NCBI RefSeq assembly: GCF_014656095.1
Contig: NZ_BNBT01000075.1
Span: 1 to 38,298, forward strand
Direction: 5' to 3'
Length of the DNA stretch: 38,298 nucleotides
Origin: Streptomyces longispororuber
GTDB taxonomy: Bacteria; Actinomycetota; Actinomycetes; Streptomycetales; Streptomycetaceae
Shown piece by piece: positions 25,761 to 34,309 of this stretch (position 1 is the first letter of the stretch; the number at the start of each line of letters is the position of its first letter). Below the pieces are notes generated by a model. That model did no database searches, was not told the origin of the DNA, and saw only the letters and a program-made list of their open reading frames with translations. Made by a program: the position numbers and the translations under genes.

Positions 25761-28700
25761 GAACAGCCCGGTCGGGGGGCGCCTGCCAATGGGAGCACCG
25801 ACCGGGCCGAAGGGCGACGGCGCGGCCGGCGGGCCGGGCCCGGCTGCCGGGGCCGGCCAGGCGGACCAGGACACGGTGCTCGCGTTCCTCCAGCGCTACT
25901 ACCTGCACACCGCCCCCGAGGACCTCACCGACCGCGACCCGGTCGACGTCTTCGGTGCCGCCGTCTCGCACTACCGCCTGGCCGAGACGCGTCCGCAGGG
26001 CACCGCGAGCGTCCGCGTGCACACGCCCACCGTCGAGGAGAACGGCTGGACGTGCAGCCACTCCGTCGTCGAGGTCGTCACCGACGACATGCCGTTCCTC
26101 GTGGACTCCGTGACGAACGAGCTGTCCCGGCAGGGCCGCGGCATCCACGTCGTCATCCACCCGCAGATCGTCGTCCGCCGCGACCTGACCGGCAAGCTCC
26201 TGGAGGTGCTGCCCGAGGCGCCGACCGCGGCGGGCTCCGAGCGGCCGCACGACACGCTCGTCGAGTCCTGGATCCACGTCGAGATCGACCGCGAGACCGA
26301 CCGCTCGGACCTGAAGCAGATCACCAACGACCTGCTGCGCGTCCTGAACGACGTCCGCGAGACGGTCGAGGACTGGGAGAAGATGCGCGACGCCGCGCTG
26401 CGCATCGCCGACGCCCTGCCGAGCGAGCCGACCGCGTCCGACGTGCGCGAGGGCGAGGTCGAGGAGGCCCGCGAGCTGCTGCGCTGGCTGGCCGCGGACC
26501 ACTTCACCTTCCTCGGCTACCGCGAGTACGACCTCACGGAGGACGACTCCCTGGCCGCCGTGCCCGGCACCGGCCTCGGCATCCTGCGCTCCGACCCCAA
26601 GCACAGCGGCGACGACCACCACCCGGGCGGCCCGTCCTTCAACCGGCTTCCCGCCGACGCCCGCGCCAAGGCCCGCGAGCACAAGCTGCTCGTCCTGACG
26701 AAGGCCAACAGCCGCGCCACCGTGCACCGGCCGTCGTACCTGGACTACGTGGGCGTGAAGAAGTTCGACGCCGAGGGCAACGTCGTCGGCGAGCGCCGCT
26801 TCCTCGGCCTGTTCTCCAGCGTCGCGTACACCGAGTCGGTGCGCCGCGTGCCCGTCATCCGCCGCAAGGTCGAGGAGGTCCTCCGGGGCGCGGGCTTCTC
26901 GCCCAACAGCCACGACGGCCGCGACCTGCTGCAGATCCTGGAGACGTACCCGCGCGACGAGCTGTTCCAGACGCCCGCGGACGAGCTCCGGTCGATCGTC
27001 ACCAGCGTCCTGTACCTCCAGGAGCGCCGCCGGCTCCGGCTCTACCTGCGCAAGGACGAGTACGGCCGCTACTACTCCGCGCTGGTCTACCTGCCGCGCG
27101 ACCGCTACACCACCGGCGTCCGGCTGCGGATCATCGACATCCTCAAGGAGGAGCTGAACGGCGCCAGCGTCGACTTCACGGCCTGGAACACCGAGTCGAT
27201 CCTGTCCCGCATCCACTTCGTCGTCCGCGTGCCCAAGGGCGGCGAGGTCCCCGACCTGTCCGACACCGACGTCGAGCGCATCGAGGGCCGCCTGGTGGAG
27301 GCCGCCCGCTCCTGGGCCGACGGCTTCGGCGAGGCGCTGACCGCCGAGTTCGGCGAGGAGCGCGCGGCGGAGCTGCTCCGCAGGTACGGCGGCGCGTTCC
27401 CCGAGGGCTACAAGGCCGACCACACCCCGCGCTCGGCCGTCGCCGACCTGGTGCACCTGGAGCAGCTCCAGCAGGGCCACAAGGACTTCGCGCTCAGCCT
27501 GTACGAGCCGGTGGGCGCCGCCCCCGGCGAGCGCCGCTTCAAGATCTACCGCTCGGGCGGCCAGGTCTCGCTGTCCGCGGTGCTGCCCGTGCTCCAGCGC
27601 CTGGGCGTCGAGGTCACCGACGAGCGCCCCTACGAGCTGCGCTGCGCGGACCGTACGAACGCCTGGATCTACGACTTCGGCCTGCGCATGCCCAAGTCGG
27701 GCAACGGCAACGGCGACTACCTGGGCGACGACGGCCGCGAGCGCTTCCAGGAGGCCTTCGCCGCCGCCTGGACCGGCGAGGCCGAGGTCGACGGCTTCAA
27801 CTCCCTGGTCCTGCGCGCCGGGCTGACCTGGCGGCAGGCGATGGTGCTGCGCGCCTACGCCAAGTACCTGCGCCAGGCGGGCTCCACGTTCAGCCAGGAC
27901 TACATGGAGGACACCCTCCGCAACAACGTCCACACCACGCGGCTGCTGGTCTCCCTCTTCGAGGCCCGGATGTCGCCGGAGCGCCAGCGCGCGGGCACCG
28001 AGCTGACCGACGGGCTGCTGGAGGAGCTCGACGGGGCGCTCGACCAGGTGGCGTCGCTCGACGAGGACCGCATCCTGCGCTCCTTCCTCACCGTCATCAA
28101 GGCGACGCTGCGCACCAACTTCTTCCAGGAGGCGACCGGCGGCAGGCCGCACTCCTACGTCTCCATGAAGCTCGACCCGCAGGCCATCCCCGACCTGCCC
28201 GAGCCGCGTCCCGCGTACGAGATCTGGGTGTACTCGCCGCGCGTGGAGGGCGTGCACCTGCGCTTCGGCAAGGTCGCGCGCGGCGGCCTGCGCTGGTCCG
28301 ACCGGCGCGAGGACTTCCGTACGGAGATCCTCGGCCTGGTCAAGGCGCAGATGGTGAAGAACACCGTGATCGTGCCGGTGGGCGCGAAGGGCGGCTTCGT
28401 CGCCAAGCAGCTCCCCGACCCGTCGGTGGACCGCGACGCGTGGCTCGCCGAGGGCGTCGCCTGCTACAAGATCTTCATCTCGGCGCTGCTCGACATCACC
28501 GACAACCTCGTCGCGGGCGAGGTCGTGCCCCCGGCCGACGTGGTGCGCCACGACGAGGACGACACGTACCTGGTCGTCGCGGCCGACAAGGGCACGGCGA
28601 CGTTCTCCGACATCGCCAACGAGGTCGCCCAGAGCTACGACTTCTGGCTCGGCGACGCCTTCGCCTCCGGCGGCTCCGCCGGCTACGACCACAAGGGCAT

Positions 28701-30690
28701 GGGCATCACCGCCCGCGGCGCCTGGGAGTCGGTGAAGCGGCACTTCCGCGAGCTGGGCTGCGACACCCAGAGCGAGGACTTCACGGTCGTCGGCGTCGGC
28801 GACATGTCCGGTGACGTGTTCGGCAACGGCATGCTGCTCTCCGAGCACATCCGCCTGGTCGCCGCCTTCGACCACCGGCACATCTTCATCGACCCGAACC
28901 CGGACGCGGCCGCCTCCTACGCCGAGCGCCGGCGCCTGTTCGAGCTGCCCCGCTCCAGTTGGGCCGACTACGACAAGGAGCTGCTCTCCGCGGGCGGCGG
29001 GATCTTCCCCCGCTCGGCCAAGGCGATCCAGCTCAACGCCCACATCCGCGAAGCCCTCGGCATCCCCGCGGGCAGCGCCAAGATGACGCCCGCCGAGCTG
29101 ATGCAGGCCATCCTGAAGGCGCCGGTGGACCTGCTGTGGAACGGCGGCATCGGCACGTACGTCAAGTCGTCCGCCGAGTCGCACGCGGACGTCGGTGACA
29201 AGGCCAACGACGCCATCCGCGTCAACGGCGCCGACCTGCGCGTCAAGGTCGTCGGCGAGGGCGGCAACCTGGGCCTCACCCAGCTCGGCCGGATCGAGTT
29301 CGCGCGCGCCGGCGGGCGCGTCAACACCGACGCCATCGACAACAGCGCGGGCGTGGACACCTCCGACCACGAGGTGAACATCAAGATCCTGCTGAACGCC
29401 GTGGTGCAGGCCGGGGACATGACCGTCAAGCAGCGCAACAAGCTGCTCGCCGAGATGACCGACGAGGTCGGCCACCTGGTGCTGCGCAACAACTACGCGC
29501 AGAACACCGCGCTCGCCAACTCCGTCTTCGAGGCGCCCTCGCTGCTCCACGCCCACCAGCGGTTCATGCGCCGCCTCGGCCGCGAGGGCCGGCTCGACCG
29601 CTCCCTGGAGTTCCTGCCCACCGACCGGCAGATCCGCGAGCTGCTCGGCTCCGGGCGCGGCCTGTCGCAGCCCGAGCTGGCCGTGCTGCTCGCGTACACG
29701 AAGATCGTGACGGCGGAGGAGCTCATCGAGACCTCGCTGCCGGACGACCCGTACCTGCGGCGGCTGCTGCACGCGTACTTCCCGAAGGCGCTGCGGGAGA
29801 AGTTCCCCGAGCAGGTCGACGCGCACGCGCTGCGCCGCGAGATCATCACGACGGTGCTGGTCAACGACACCGTGAACTCCGGCGGTTCGACGTTCCTGCA
29901 CCGGCTGCGCGAGGAGACCGGCGCCTCCCTGGAGGAGATCGTCCGGGCGCAGCTCGCCGCGCGGGAGATCTTCGGCCTCGGCGAGGTGTGGGACGCCGTC
30001 GAGGAGCTGGACAACGTGGTGGCCGCCGACGTGCAGACCCGGGTGCGGCTGCACTGCCGCCGCCTGGTCGAGCGCGGCACGCGCTGGCTGCTCAACAACC
30101 GGCCGCAGCCGCTCCAGCTCGCCGAGACCGTCGACTTCTTCCGCGACGGCGTCACGCAGGTGTGGGCGGCGCTGCCGAAGCTGGTGCGCGGCTCGGACCT
30201 GGCGTGGTACGAGAGCATCCGCGAGGAGCTGACGGGCGCGGGCGTGCCGGACGAGCTGGCCCGGCGCGTGGCCGGGTTCTCCTCGGCCTTCCCGGCGCTC
30301 GACATCGTGGCCGTGGCCGACCGGATGGGCAAGGAGCCGCTCGCCGTCGCCGAGGTGTACTACGACCTCGCCGACCGGCTGCGCATCACCCAGCTCATGG
30401 ACCGCATCATCGAGCTACCGCGCAGCGACCGCTGGCAGTCCATGGCGCGGGCCTCCATCCGCGAGGACCTGTACGCGGCGCACGCCGCGCTGACGGCCGA
30501 CATCCTGGCCGTGGGCAACGGCACCTCCACCCCGGAGCAGCGCTACCAGGCCTGGGAGGAGAAGAACGCCGCGATCCTGGGCCGGGCGAAGACGACCCTG
30601 GAGGAGATCCAGAGCTCCGACTCCTTCGACCTGGCGAACCTGTCGGTGGCCATGAGAACGATGCGCACGCTGTTGCGCACGCATTCCTAG
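25699..30690 (+). CDS. gdh: large NAD-specific glutamate dehydrogenase (GDH-180 class)
   Basis: 1663 aa, typical of the ~180-kDa class. It oxidises glutamate to 2-oxoglutarate and ammonia with NAD+, mainly for glutamate catabolism. The N-terminal ~650 residues form the ACT-like and helical regulatory segments (VTDDMPFLVDSVTNELSRQG). The catalytic domain contains RGGLRWSDRREDFRTEILGL and VGAKGGFVAK, with the first Lys of that motif at 897. The NAD-binding Rossmann region has VVGEGGNLGLTQLGR (from 1185). A C-terminal helical domain completes it. ATG 25699 is chosen for AGAGGA 4-8 bases upstream and the start MQTKLDEAKAELL. Residues ~20-55 are Gly/Pro/Ala rich. The gene is transcribed alone and ends in a classic terminator. 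Confidence 0.97.
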   Translation: MQTKLDEAKAELLARAARVAENSPVGGRLPMGAPTGPKGDGAAGGPGPAAGAGQADQDTVLAFLQRYYLHTAPEDLTDRDPVDVFGAAVSHYRLAETRPQGTASVRVHTPTVEENGWTCSHSVVEVVTDDMPFLVDSVTNELSRQGRGIHVVIHPQIVVRRDLTGKLLEVLPEAPTAAGSERPHDTLVESWIHVEIDRETDRSDLKQITNDLLRVLNDVRETVEDWEKMRDAALRIADALPSEPTASDVREGEVEEARELLRWLAADHFTFLGYREYDLTEDDSLAAVPGTGLGILRSDPKHSGDDHHPGGPSFNRLPADARAKAREHKLLVLTKANSRATVHRPSYLDYVGVKKFDAEGNVVGERRFLGLFSSVAYTESVRRVPVIRRKVEEVLRGAGFSPNSHDGRDLLQILETYPRDELFQTPADELRSIVTSVLYLQERRRLRLYLRKDEYGRYYSALVYLPRDRYTTGVRLRIIDILKEELNGASVDFTAWNTESILSRIHFVVRVPKGGEVPDLSDTDVERIEGRLVEAARSWADGFGEALTAEFGEERAAELLRRYGGAFPEGYKADHTPRSAVADLVHLEQLQQGHKDFALSLYEPVGAAPGERRFKIYRSGGQVSLSAVLPVLQRLGVEVTDERPYELRCADRTNAWIYDFGLRMPKSGNGNGDYLGDDGRERFQEAFAAAWTGEAEVDGFNSLVLRAGLTWRQAMVLRAYAKYLRQAGSTFSQDYMEDTLRNNVHTTRLLVSLFEARMSPERQRAGTELTDGLLEELDGALDQVASLDEDRILRSFLTVIKATLRTNFFQEATGGRPHSYVSMKLDPQAIPDLPEPRPAYEIWVYSPRVEGVHLRFGKVARGGLRWSDRREDFRTEILGLVKAQMVKNTVIVPVGAKGGFVAKQLPDPSVDRDAWLAEGVACYKIFISALLDITDNLVAGEVVPPADVVRHDEDDTYLVVAADKGTATFSDIANEVAQSYDFWLGDAFASGGSAGYDHKGMGITARGAWESVKRHFRELGCDTQSEDFTVVGVGDMSGDVFGNGMLLSEHIRLVAAFDHRHIFIDPNPDAAASYAERRRLFELPRSSWADYDKELLSAGGGIFPRSAKAIQLNAHIREALGIPAGSAKMTPAELMQAILKAPVDLLWNGGIGTYVKSSAESHADVGDKANDAIRVNGADLRVKVVGEGGNLGLTQLGRIEFARAGGRVNTDAIDNSAGVDTSDHEVNIKILLNAVVQAGDMTVKQRNKLLAEMTDEVGHLVLRNNYAQNTALANSVFEAPSLLHAHQRFMRRLGREGRLDRSLEFLPTDRQIRELLGSGRGLSQPELAVLLAYTKIVTAEELIETSLPDDPYLRRLLHAYFPKALREKFPEQVDAHALRREIITTVLVNDTVNSGGSTFLHRLREETGASLEEIVRAQLAAREIFGLGEVWDAVEELDNVVAADVQTRVRLHCRRLVERGTRWLLNNRPQPLQLAETVDFFRDGVTQVWAALPKLVRGSDLAWYESIREELTGAGVPDELARRVAGFSSAFPALDIVAVADRMGKEPLAVAEVYYDLADRLRITQLMDRIIELPRSDRWQSMARASIREDLYAAHAALTADILAVGNGTSTPEQRYQAWEEKNAAILGRAKTTLEEIQSSDSFDLANLSVAMRTMRTLLRTHS

Positions 30691-30700
30691 CCGGTACGTT

Positions 30701-30747
30701 GCCGGGGGCGCCCCGCACCTGATGGTGCGGGGCGCCCCCGGCTTTTT
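30701..30747 (+). terminator. NAD-GDH intrinsic terminator
   Basis: A perfect 19-bp stem (30701-30719 with 30724-30742), TGAT loop and a TTTTT run (30743-30747), 10 bases after the stop codon. It is the most canonical rho-independent terminator in the window. Confidence 0.97.
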
Positions 30748-30830
30748 CGTGTACGCCCTCGGCGGCACAGGCACCGGCACCGGCGCGTGTCCGTGCTGCG
30801 CGCCTGTGCTGGCAAATCGGTCATTTGGGA

Positions 30831-30836
30831 TACGGT
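30831..30836 (+). promoter_or_regulatory. candidate -10 of glycosyltransferase-gtrA operon
   Basis: TACGGT fits TAnnnT and would start a transcript near 30843, giving a ~31-base leader containing AAGGT before the ATG at 30874. The -35 region is not recognisable. The stretch from 30790 to 30870 is clearly more AT-rich than its surroundings. Confidence 0.4.
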
Positions 30837-30873
30837 GGATGAGATTATTTCAGGAAGGTCACAAGGTAAGCCG

Positions 30874-31749
30874 ATGACAGAAGCAAGTCCGCTGGACGCG
30901 GCGGCGGGCGCGGTCCGCGCCCTCGGCGCCCCGCACCTGCCCGACCAGTGGGCGGCGGCCCCGCTCACCGTCGTCATGCCGACCTACAACGAGGCGGGCA
31001 GCCTGCCCGGCGTGGCCGAGGCCCTCCTGGCACTGCCCCTGCCCGGCCTGCGGCTGCTCGTCGTCGACGACTCCAGCCCCGACGGCACCGGCGCGCTCGC
31101 CGAGGACCTCGCCCGCCGCGCCGAGGAGACGTACGGGCACCGTCGCGTGGACGTTCTGCACCGCGCGGGGAAGGACGGCCTCGGCCGGGCCTACGCGGCG
31201 GGCATGGCGCGGGCCGTCGCCGACGGGGCGCACCACGTCCTGCAGATGGACGCCGACGGCAGCCACCCCGCGGCGAAGGTCCCCGAACTGCTCGGCGTGG
31301 CCCTCGCCACCGGCGCGGGTGTCGTCGTCGGCAGCCGCTACGTCCAGGGCGGCACGCTCTCCGACGCCTGGGGCGTCCACCGCAGACTCCTGTCCCGCTG
31401 GGCCAACGCCTACGCGGGCACCGTCCTCGGCACCCGCGTACGGGACATCACCGGCGGCTTCAACCTGTGGCGCGCCGACGCCGTGCGCGCCGTGGACCTC
31501 ACCACCGTGGACAGCGCGGGCTACAGCTTCCAGGTCGAGACGAAGTACCGCGCGCTGCGCCACGGCTTCGACCTCGTGGAGGTGCCGATCCACTTCGAGG
31601 ACCGTACCGTCGGCGAGTCCAAGATGAACCTGATGGTGCAGCTCGAGTCGGTCGCCGTGCCGTGGCGGCTGCGGCTGCGCCACGAGCGTGAGACGTGGGT
31701 CGCGCGCGCGGCCGGGGCCGCCCGTGGGCACCGGGGGCCGCTGGGATGA
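30874..31749 (+). CDS. GT2 polyprenol-phosphate glycosyltransferase (DPM1-like)
   Basis: 291 aa. GT2 features: TVVMPTYNEAGSL, the nucleotide-sugar DDSSPDGT, the metal-binding QMDADGSHP and GFNLWRADAV. No C-terminal membrane helices follow, so it is the short dolichol-phosphate-mannose-synthase type. Such enzymes load a sugar onto polyprenyl phosphate at the inner membrane face. It overlaps the next gene gtrA as ATGA, matching the gtrA-gtrB arrangement in which GtrA is thought to flip the lipid-linked sugar. The sugar is unknown. ATG 30874 is chosen for its AAGGT site; the frame is open to 30787 but without a ribosome site. Confidence 0.9.
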   Translation: MTEASPLDAAAGAVRALGAPHLPDQWAAAPLTVVMPTYNEAGSLPGVAEALLALPLPGLRLLVVDDSSPDGTGALAEDLARRAEETYGHRRVDVLHRAGKDGLGRAYAAGMARAVADGAHHVLQMDADGSHPAAKVPELLGVALATGAGVVVGSRYVQGGTLSDAWGVHRRLLSRWANAYAGTVLGTRVRDITGGFNLWRADAVRAVDLTTVDSAGYSFQVETKYRALRHGFDLVEVPIHFEDRTVGESKMNLMVQLESVAVPWRLRLRHERETWVARAAGAARGHRGPLG

Positions 31750-32282
31750 CGAGCACGGTGCACGAGGCGGCACGGCCGGGACACCAGGACGCCGTGCGCG
31801 TGGCCCGCGCGACGGCCGTGGCGGCGCCCGGTCCGGCGCCGCTGTCCGGCGGCGTCCCGGCCCGGCTGCGGCGCCTCGGCGTCGAGGTGGCGAAGTTCGG
31901 TGTCGTCGGCGGCAGCGGCGTCGGCGTCAACTTCGTCGTCTTCAACCTCCTGCTGCACGGCCTGGGCACGGCCCCGATGGCCGCCACGGTCCTCGCCAGC
32001 GCCGTCGCCATGGGCACCAACTACCTGGGCTTCCGCTTCTTCGCCTACCGGGACCGGGCCGCGCGCGGCACGCGGCAGCTCGCGCTGTTCTTCGCCTTCA
32101 GCGGCATCGGTGTCGCCATGGAGACCCTGCTGTTCTACGCCGCCCACCACGGGGCGGGGATGAGCGGCCCGCTCGGCTCGAACGTCGCCAAGGCCCTGTC
32201 CATCCTGCTGGCGTCCGCCTTCCGCTTCCTGGTGTACCGGACGTGGGTGTTCCAGCACCGGGGCCGTCCCCGGCCCGCGTAG
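31746..32282 (+). CDS. GtrA-like membrane protein
   Basis: 178 aa with about four membrane helices after a ~45-residue variable leader. The opening VEVAKFGVVGGSGVGVNFVV and the closing SAFRFLVYRTWVF are typical of the GtrA/DPMS3 family. GtrA proteins are believed to translocate polyprenyl-phosphate-linked sugars across the membrane, working with a GtrB-type glycosyltransferase, here the overlapping upstream gene (4-base ATGA overlap). Only 33 bases separate its stop from that of the convergent ABC ATPase gene. Confidence 0.9.
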   Translation: MTSTVHEAARPGHQDAVRVARATAVAAPGPAPLSGGVPARLRRLGVEVAKFGVVGGSGVGVNFVVFNLLLHGLGTAPMAATVLASAVAMGTNYLGFRFFAYRDRAARGTRQLALFFAFSGIGVAMETLLFYAAHHGAGMSGPLGSNVAKALSILLASAFRFLVYRTWVFQHRGRPRPA

Positions 32283-32288
32283 CGACGA

Positions 32289-32312
32289 CGCCCGTGCGGG
32301 TTCCCGCGGGCG
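32289..32312. terminator. hairpin between convergent gtrA and ABC ATPase genes
   Basis: CGCCC and GCGGG (separated by a two-base bulge) pair with CCCGC and GGGCG across a tight TT turn. This ten-pair hairpin fills the short space between convergent stops. No T tract is present. Confidence 0.45.
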
Positions 32313-32315
32313 CGC

Positions 32316-33206
32316 TCAGCGCCTGCCGCCGCCGGTGAACCGTTCGTACTCCGCCATGACGTCGTCGGTCGGGCCGTCCGCGCGCAGCTCGCCGTGCTCC
32401 AGCCACAGCACGCGGTCGCAGGTGTCGCGGATCGACTTGTTGTTGTGGCTGACGAGGAACACGGTGCCCGCGTGGCGGCGCAGCTCCCGGATGCGGGCCT
32501 CCGAGCGCCGCTGGAAGGAGCGGTCGCCGGTGGCCAGGGCCTCGTCGATGAGCAGGACGTCGTGGTTCTCGGCGGCGCCGATGGAGAAGCGCAGCCGGGC
32601 CGCCATGCCGGAGGAGTAGGTCCGCATGGGCAGCGTGATGAAGTCGCCCTTGTCGTTGATCCCGGAGAAGTCGACGATCTCCTGGTAGCGCTCCGCGATC
32701 CGCTCGGGGGACATGCCCATGGCCAGGCAGCCGAGGCGGACGTTGCGCTCACCGGTGAGGTCGTTCATCAGCGCCGCGTTGACGCCGAGCAGCGCCGGAC
32801 GGCCGTCGGTGTAGATCCGGCCGCGCTCGACGGGGAGCAGCCCGGCGACGGCCTTGAGCAGGGTGGACTTGCCGGAGCCGTTGGTGCCGACGAGCCCGAT
32901 GGCCTCGCCCCGGTGCGCGGTGAAGGAGACCTGTCGCACCGCGTGCACGGTGCGCGCGGCCGGGGAGGACCCGCGCCGGAGGATGCGTCCGAGCGCGGCG
33001 GTGGCGGCGCCGCGCCCGGCGGGGGAGCCCGCTCCGTGGACGCGGTAGACGATGTCGACGCGGTCGGCGACGACGGTGGGGACGCGCGCAGCGGCGTGCC
33101 CGGCGACATCGGTGAAGACGCGCGCTGCGGCGTGCCCGGCGACGCCGGTGGGGACGCGCCCGTCGGTGGCGGCGGGGAGCCGCTCCCCGGTCTCATCCGC
33201 GGCCAT
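32316..33206 (-). CDS. ABC transporter ATP-binding protein, polysaccharide export type (Wzt/TagH-like)
   Basis: 296 aa. Walker A is GTNGSGKST (107-115), the signature is YSSGM (197-201), and Walker B ends in Asp221-Glu222 (VLLIDEALATGD). The YSSGM signature with LGVNAALMNDLTGERNV is characteristic of ATPases exporting teichoic acids, O-antigens and other lipid-linked polysaccharides. There is no C-terminal Wzt carbohydrate-binding domain. The N-terminal ~45 residues are repetitive (12-residue units AGHAAARV...). ATG 33206 lies inside the 3' end of the permease gene (14-base overlap), so expression is coupled. Confidence 0.93.
   Translation of the reverse strand: MAADETGERLPAATDGRVPTGVAGHAAARVFTDVAGHAAARVPTVVADRVDIVYRVHGAGSPAGRGAATAALGRILRRGSSPAARTVHAVRQVSFTAHRGEAIGLVGTNGSGKSTLLKAVAGLLPVERGRIYTDGRPALLGVNAALMNDLTGERNVRLGCLAMGMSPERIAERYQEIVDFSGINDKGDFITLPMRTYSSGMAARLRFSIGAAENHDVLLIDEALATGDRSFQRRSEARIRELRRHAGTVFLVSHNNKSIRDTCDRVLWLEHGELRADGPTDDVMAEYERFTGGGRR
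33081..33152 (-). repeat. 36-nt tandem repeat, two units, in ABC ATPase N-terminus
   Basis: Units 33081-33116 and 33117-33152 encode VAGHAAARVFTD-type dodecads ahead of the nucleotide-binding domain, with partial units on both sides. Confidence 0.75.
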
Positions 33207-34116
33207 AGCTCTCCTCCGCCTTCCAGAAGTAGACGAACCCGCCGACCCCGGCGACCAGGGCCCAGCCGACGGCCAGGGCCCAGGCGTGGGCCGGGAGCCG
33301 GTCCGCGCCGAAGCTGTCGATGAGGGCGAAGCGCATCAGGTCGATGTAGACGACGGCCGGGTTGGCCTCCATGAGGGCACTGACCCAGCGCGGCTGGCCC
33401 TTGAGGACGCCGGAGATGCTCCACATGACGCCGGAGGTGTACATCCAGGTCCGCAGCACGAACGGCATGAGCTGCGCGATGTCCGGGGTGTGCGCCCCGA
33501 GCCGCGCCATCACCAGGGCGAGCCCGGTGTTGAAGGTGAACTGCAGCGCGAGCGCGGGCACGGCGAGCAGCCACGACGGGCGCGGCGGCACGCCGCAGCA
33601 GAGCACGATGCCGAGGAGCGCCGCCATGGAGAACAGCAACTGCTGGAGCTGTTGCAGGCAGTACGAGACGGGCAGTGCGGCGCGCGGGAAGTGCAGCGCG
33701 CGCACCAGGCCGAGGCTGCCCGAGATGGCGCGGGTCCCCGCCATCACCGAGTTCTGCGTGAACGTGAACACGAAGACGCCCGTGACCAGGAACGGCACGA
33801 AGTCCGCCACGCCGTGCTTGGTCTGCATCAGCTCGCCGAAGATCAGGTAGTAGACGGCCGCGTTGAGCAGCGGCGTCATGATCTGCCAGAGCTGGCCGAG
33901 CCGCGCCTGGCTGTACTGGGCGGTGAGCTTGGCGGTGGCGAACGCGGTGATGAAGTGGCGCCGCTGCCACAACTGCCGGGCGTACGCGGGCAGGGAGGGG
34001 CGGGCGCCGCTGACGGTCAGTCCGTACCGGGCGGCGAGCTCGGCGGGGGAGGCCGCCGGGGGCGGCTCCGGTGCCGGGGGCGCCGGGGCGGGCGGCTTGT
34101 CGAGGAGATCGGTCAC
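33193..34116 (-). CDS. ABC-2 type permease, polysaccharide export (Wzm/TagG-like)
   Basis: 307 aa. A Pro/Ala-rich cytoplasmic leader (~1-45) precedes the conserved RQLWQRRHFITAFATAKL and about six membrane helices with YSQARLGQLWQIMTPLLNA and NPAVVYIDLMRFAL. With the overlapping ATPase gene it forms a complete exporter for a lipid-linked glycopolymer, probably a cell-wall or capsule polymer. The GTG start at 34116 is chosen because upstream in-frame sequence covers the promoter and operator. The promoter TTGCGT-N18-TACTGT (34245-34216) gives a leader of ~90 bases. Divergent tetR probably represses it. Confidence 0.92.
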   Translation of the reverse strand: MTDLLDKPPAPAPPAPEPPPAASPAELAARYGLTVSGARPSLPAYARQLWQRRHFITAFATAKLTAQYSQARLGQLWQIMTPLLNAAVYYLIFGELMQTKHGVADFVPFLVTGVFVFTFTQNSVMAGTRAISGSLGLVRALHFPRAALPVSYCLQQLQQLLFSMAALLGIVLCCGVPPRPSWLLAVPALALQFTFNTGLALVMARLGAHTPDIAQLMPFVLRTWMYTSGVMWSISGVLKGQPRWVSALMEANPAVVYIDLMRFALIDSFGADRLPAHAWALAVGWALVAGVGGFVYFWKAEESYGRG

Positions 34117-34215
34117 GACCGCTGCTTTCGCTGAGGGGGCGTGGGGACGGGCACGGCACGCGCCGGGCAGGCCGGCCCGGCGACGTCGGGACGGGCCCGT
34201 ATCGTCGTAACGCTG

Positions 34216-34245
34216 ACAGTAGAAGACCCGGACGACGGAACGCAA
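34216..34245 (-). promoter_or_regulatory. promoter of ABC exporter operon
   Basis: On the minus strand TTGCGT (34245-34240) and TACTGT (34221-34216) are separated by 18 bases, a good fit to the housekeeping consensus. The -35 lies inside the palindromic operator at 34231-34258. Confidence 0.55.
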
Positions 34246-34258
34246 CCGTTTCGTCGTC
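34231..34258. promoter_or_regulatory. palindromic operator between exporter and tetR
   Basis: Twelve-base arms GACGACGGAACG and CGTTTCGTCGTC are inverted repeats matching at 11 of 12 positions around a four-base centre. The 28-bp size and symmetry suit a TetR-family dimer pair. It overlaps the -35 of the exporter promoter and ends 12 bases before the -10 of tetR, so one bound regulator could block both. Confidence 0.6.
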
Positions 34259-34270
34259 ACGGGCCGGTCC

Positions 34271-34276
34271 TATGCT
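34271..34276 (+). promoter_or_regulatory. -10 element of tetR transcript
   Basis: TATGCT fits TAnnnT and lies exactly six bases before the ATG of the short leader ORF at 34283. The -35 region is weak and overlaps the operator. Confidence 0.5.
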
Positions 34277-34282
34277 GTCCGT

Positions 34283-34309
34283 ATGACGACCATCGGGACG
34301 GGCGCATGA
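34283..34309 (+). CDS. 8-codon leader ORF coupled to tetR
   Basis: ATG at 34283 begins MTTIGTGA and stops with TGA at 34307-34309. That TGA overlaps the tetR ATG (34306-34308) as ATGA. It stands six bases after the -10, as in leaderless mRNAs, and tetR itself has no visible Shine-Dalgarno. Ribosomes may therefore load on this mini-ORF and restart on tetR. Coding function of the peptide is not implied. Confidence 0.4.
   Translation: MTTIGTGA

Noticed and set aside
25660..30054. Minus-strand open frame of 1464 codons antisense to NAD-GDH
   Set aside because: Mirror frame of a real gene with perfect family motifs; no start signal or recognisable domain.
32283..32315. Small gene between gtrA and the ABC ATPase
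   Set aside because: Only 33 bases, filled by a hairpin.
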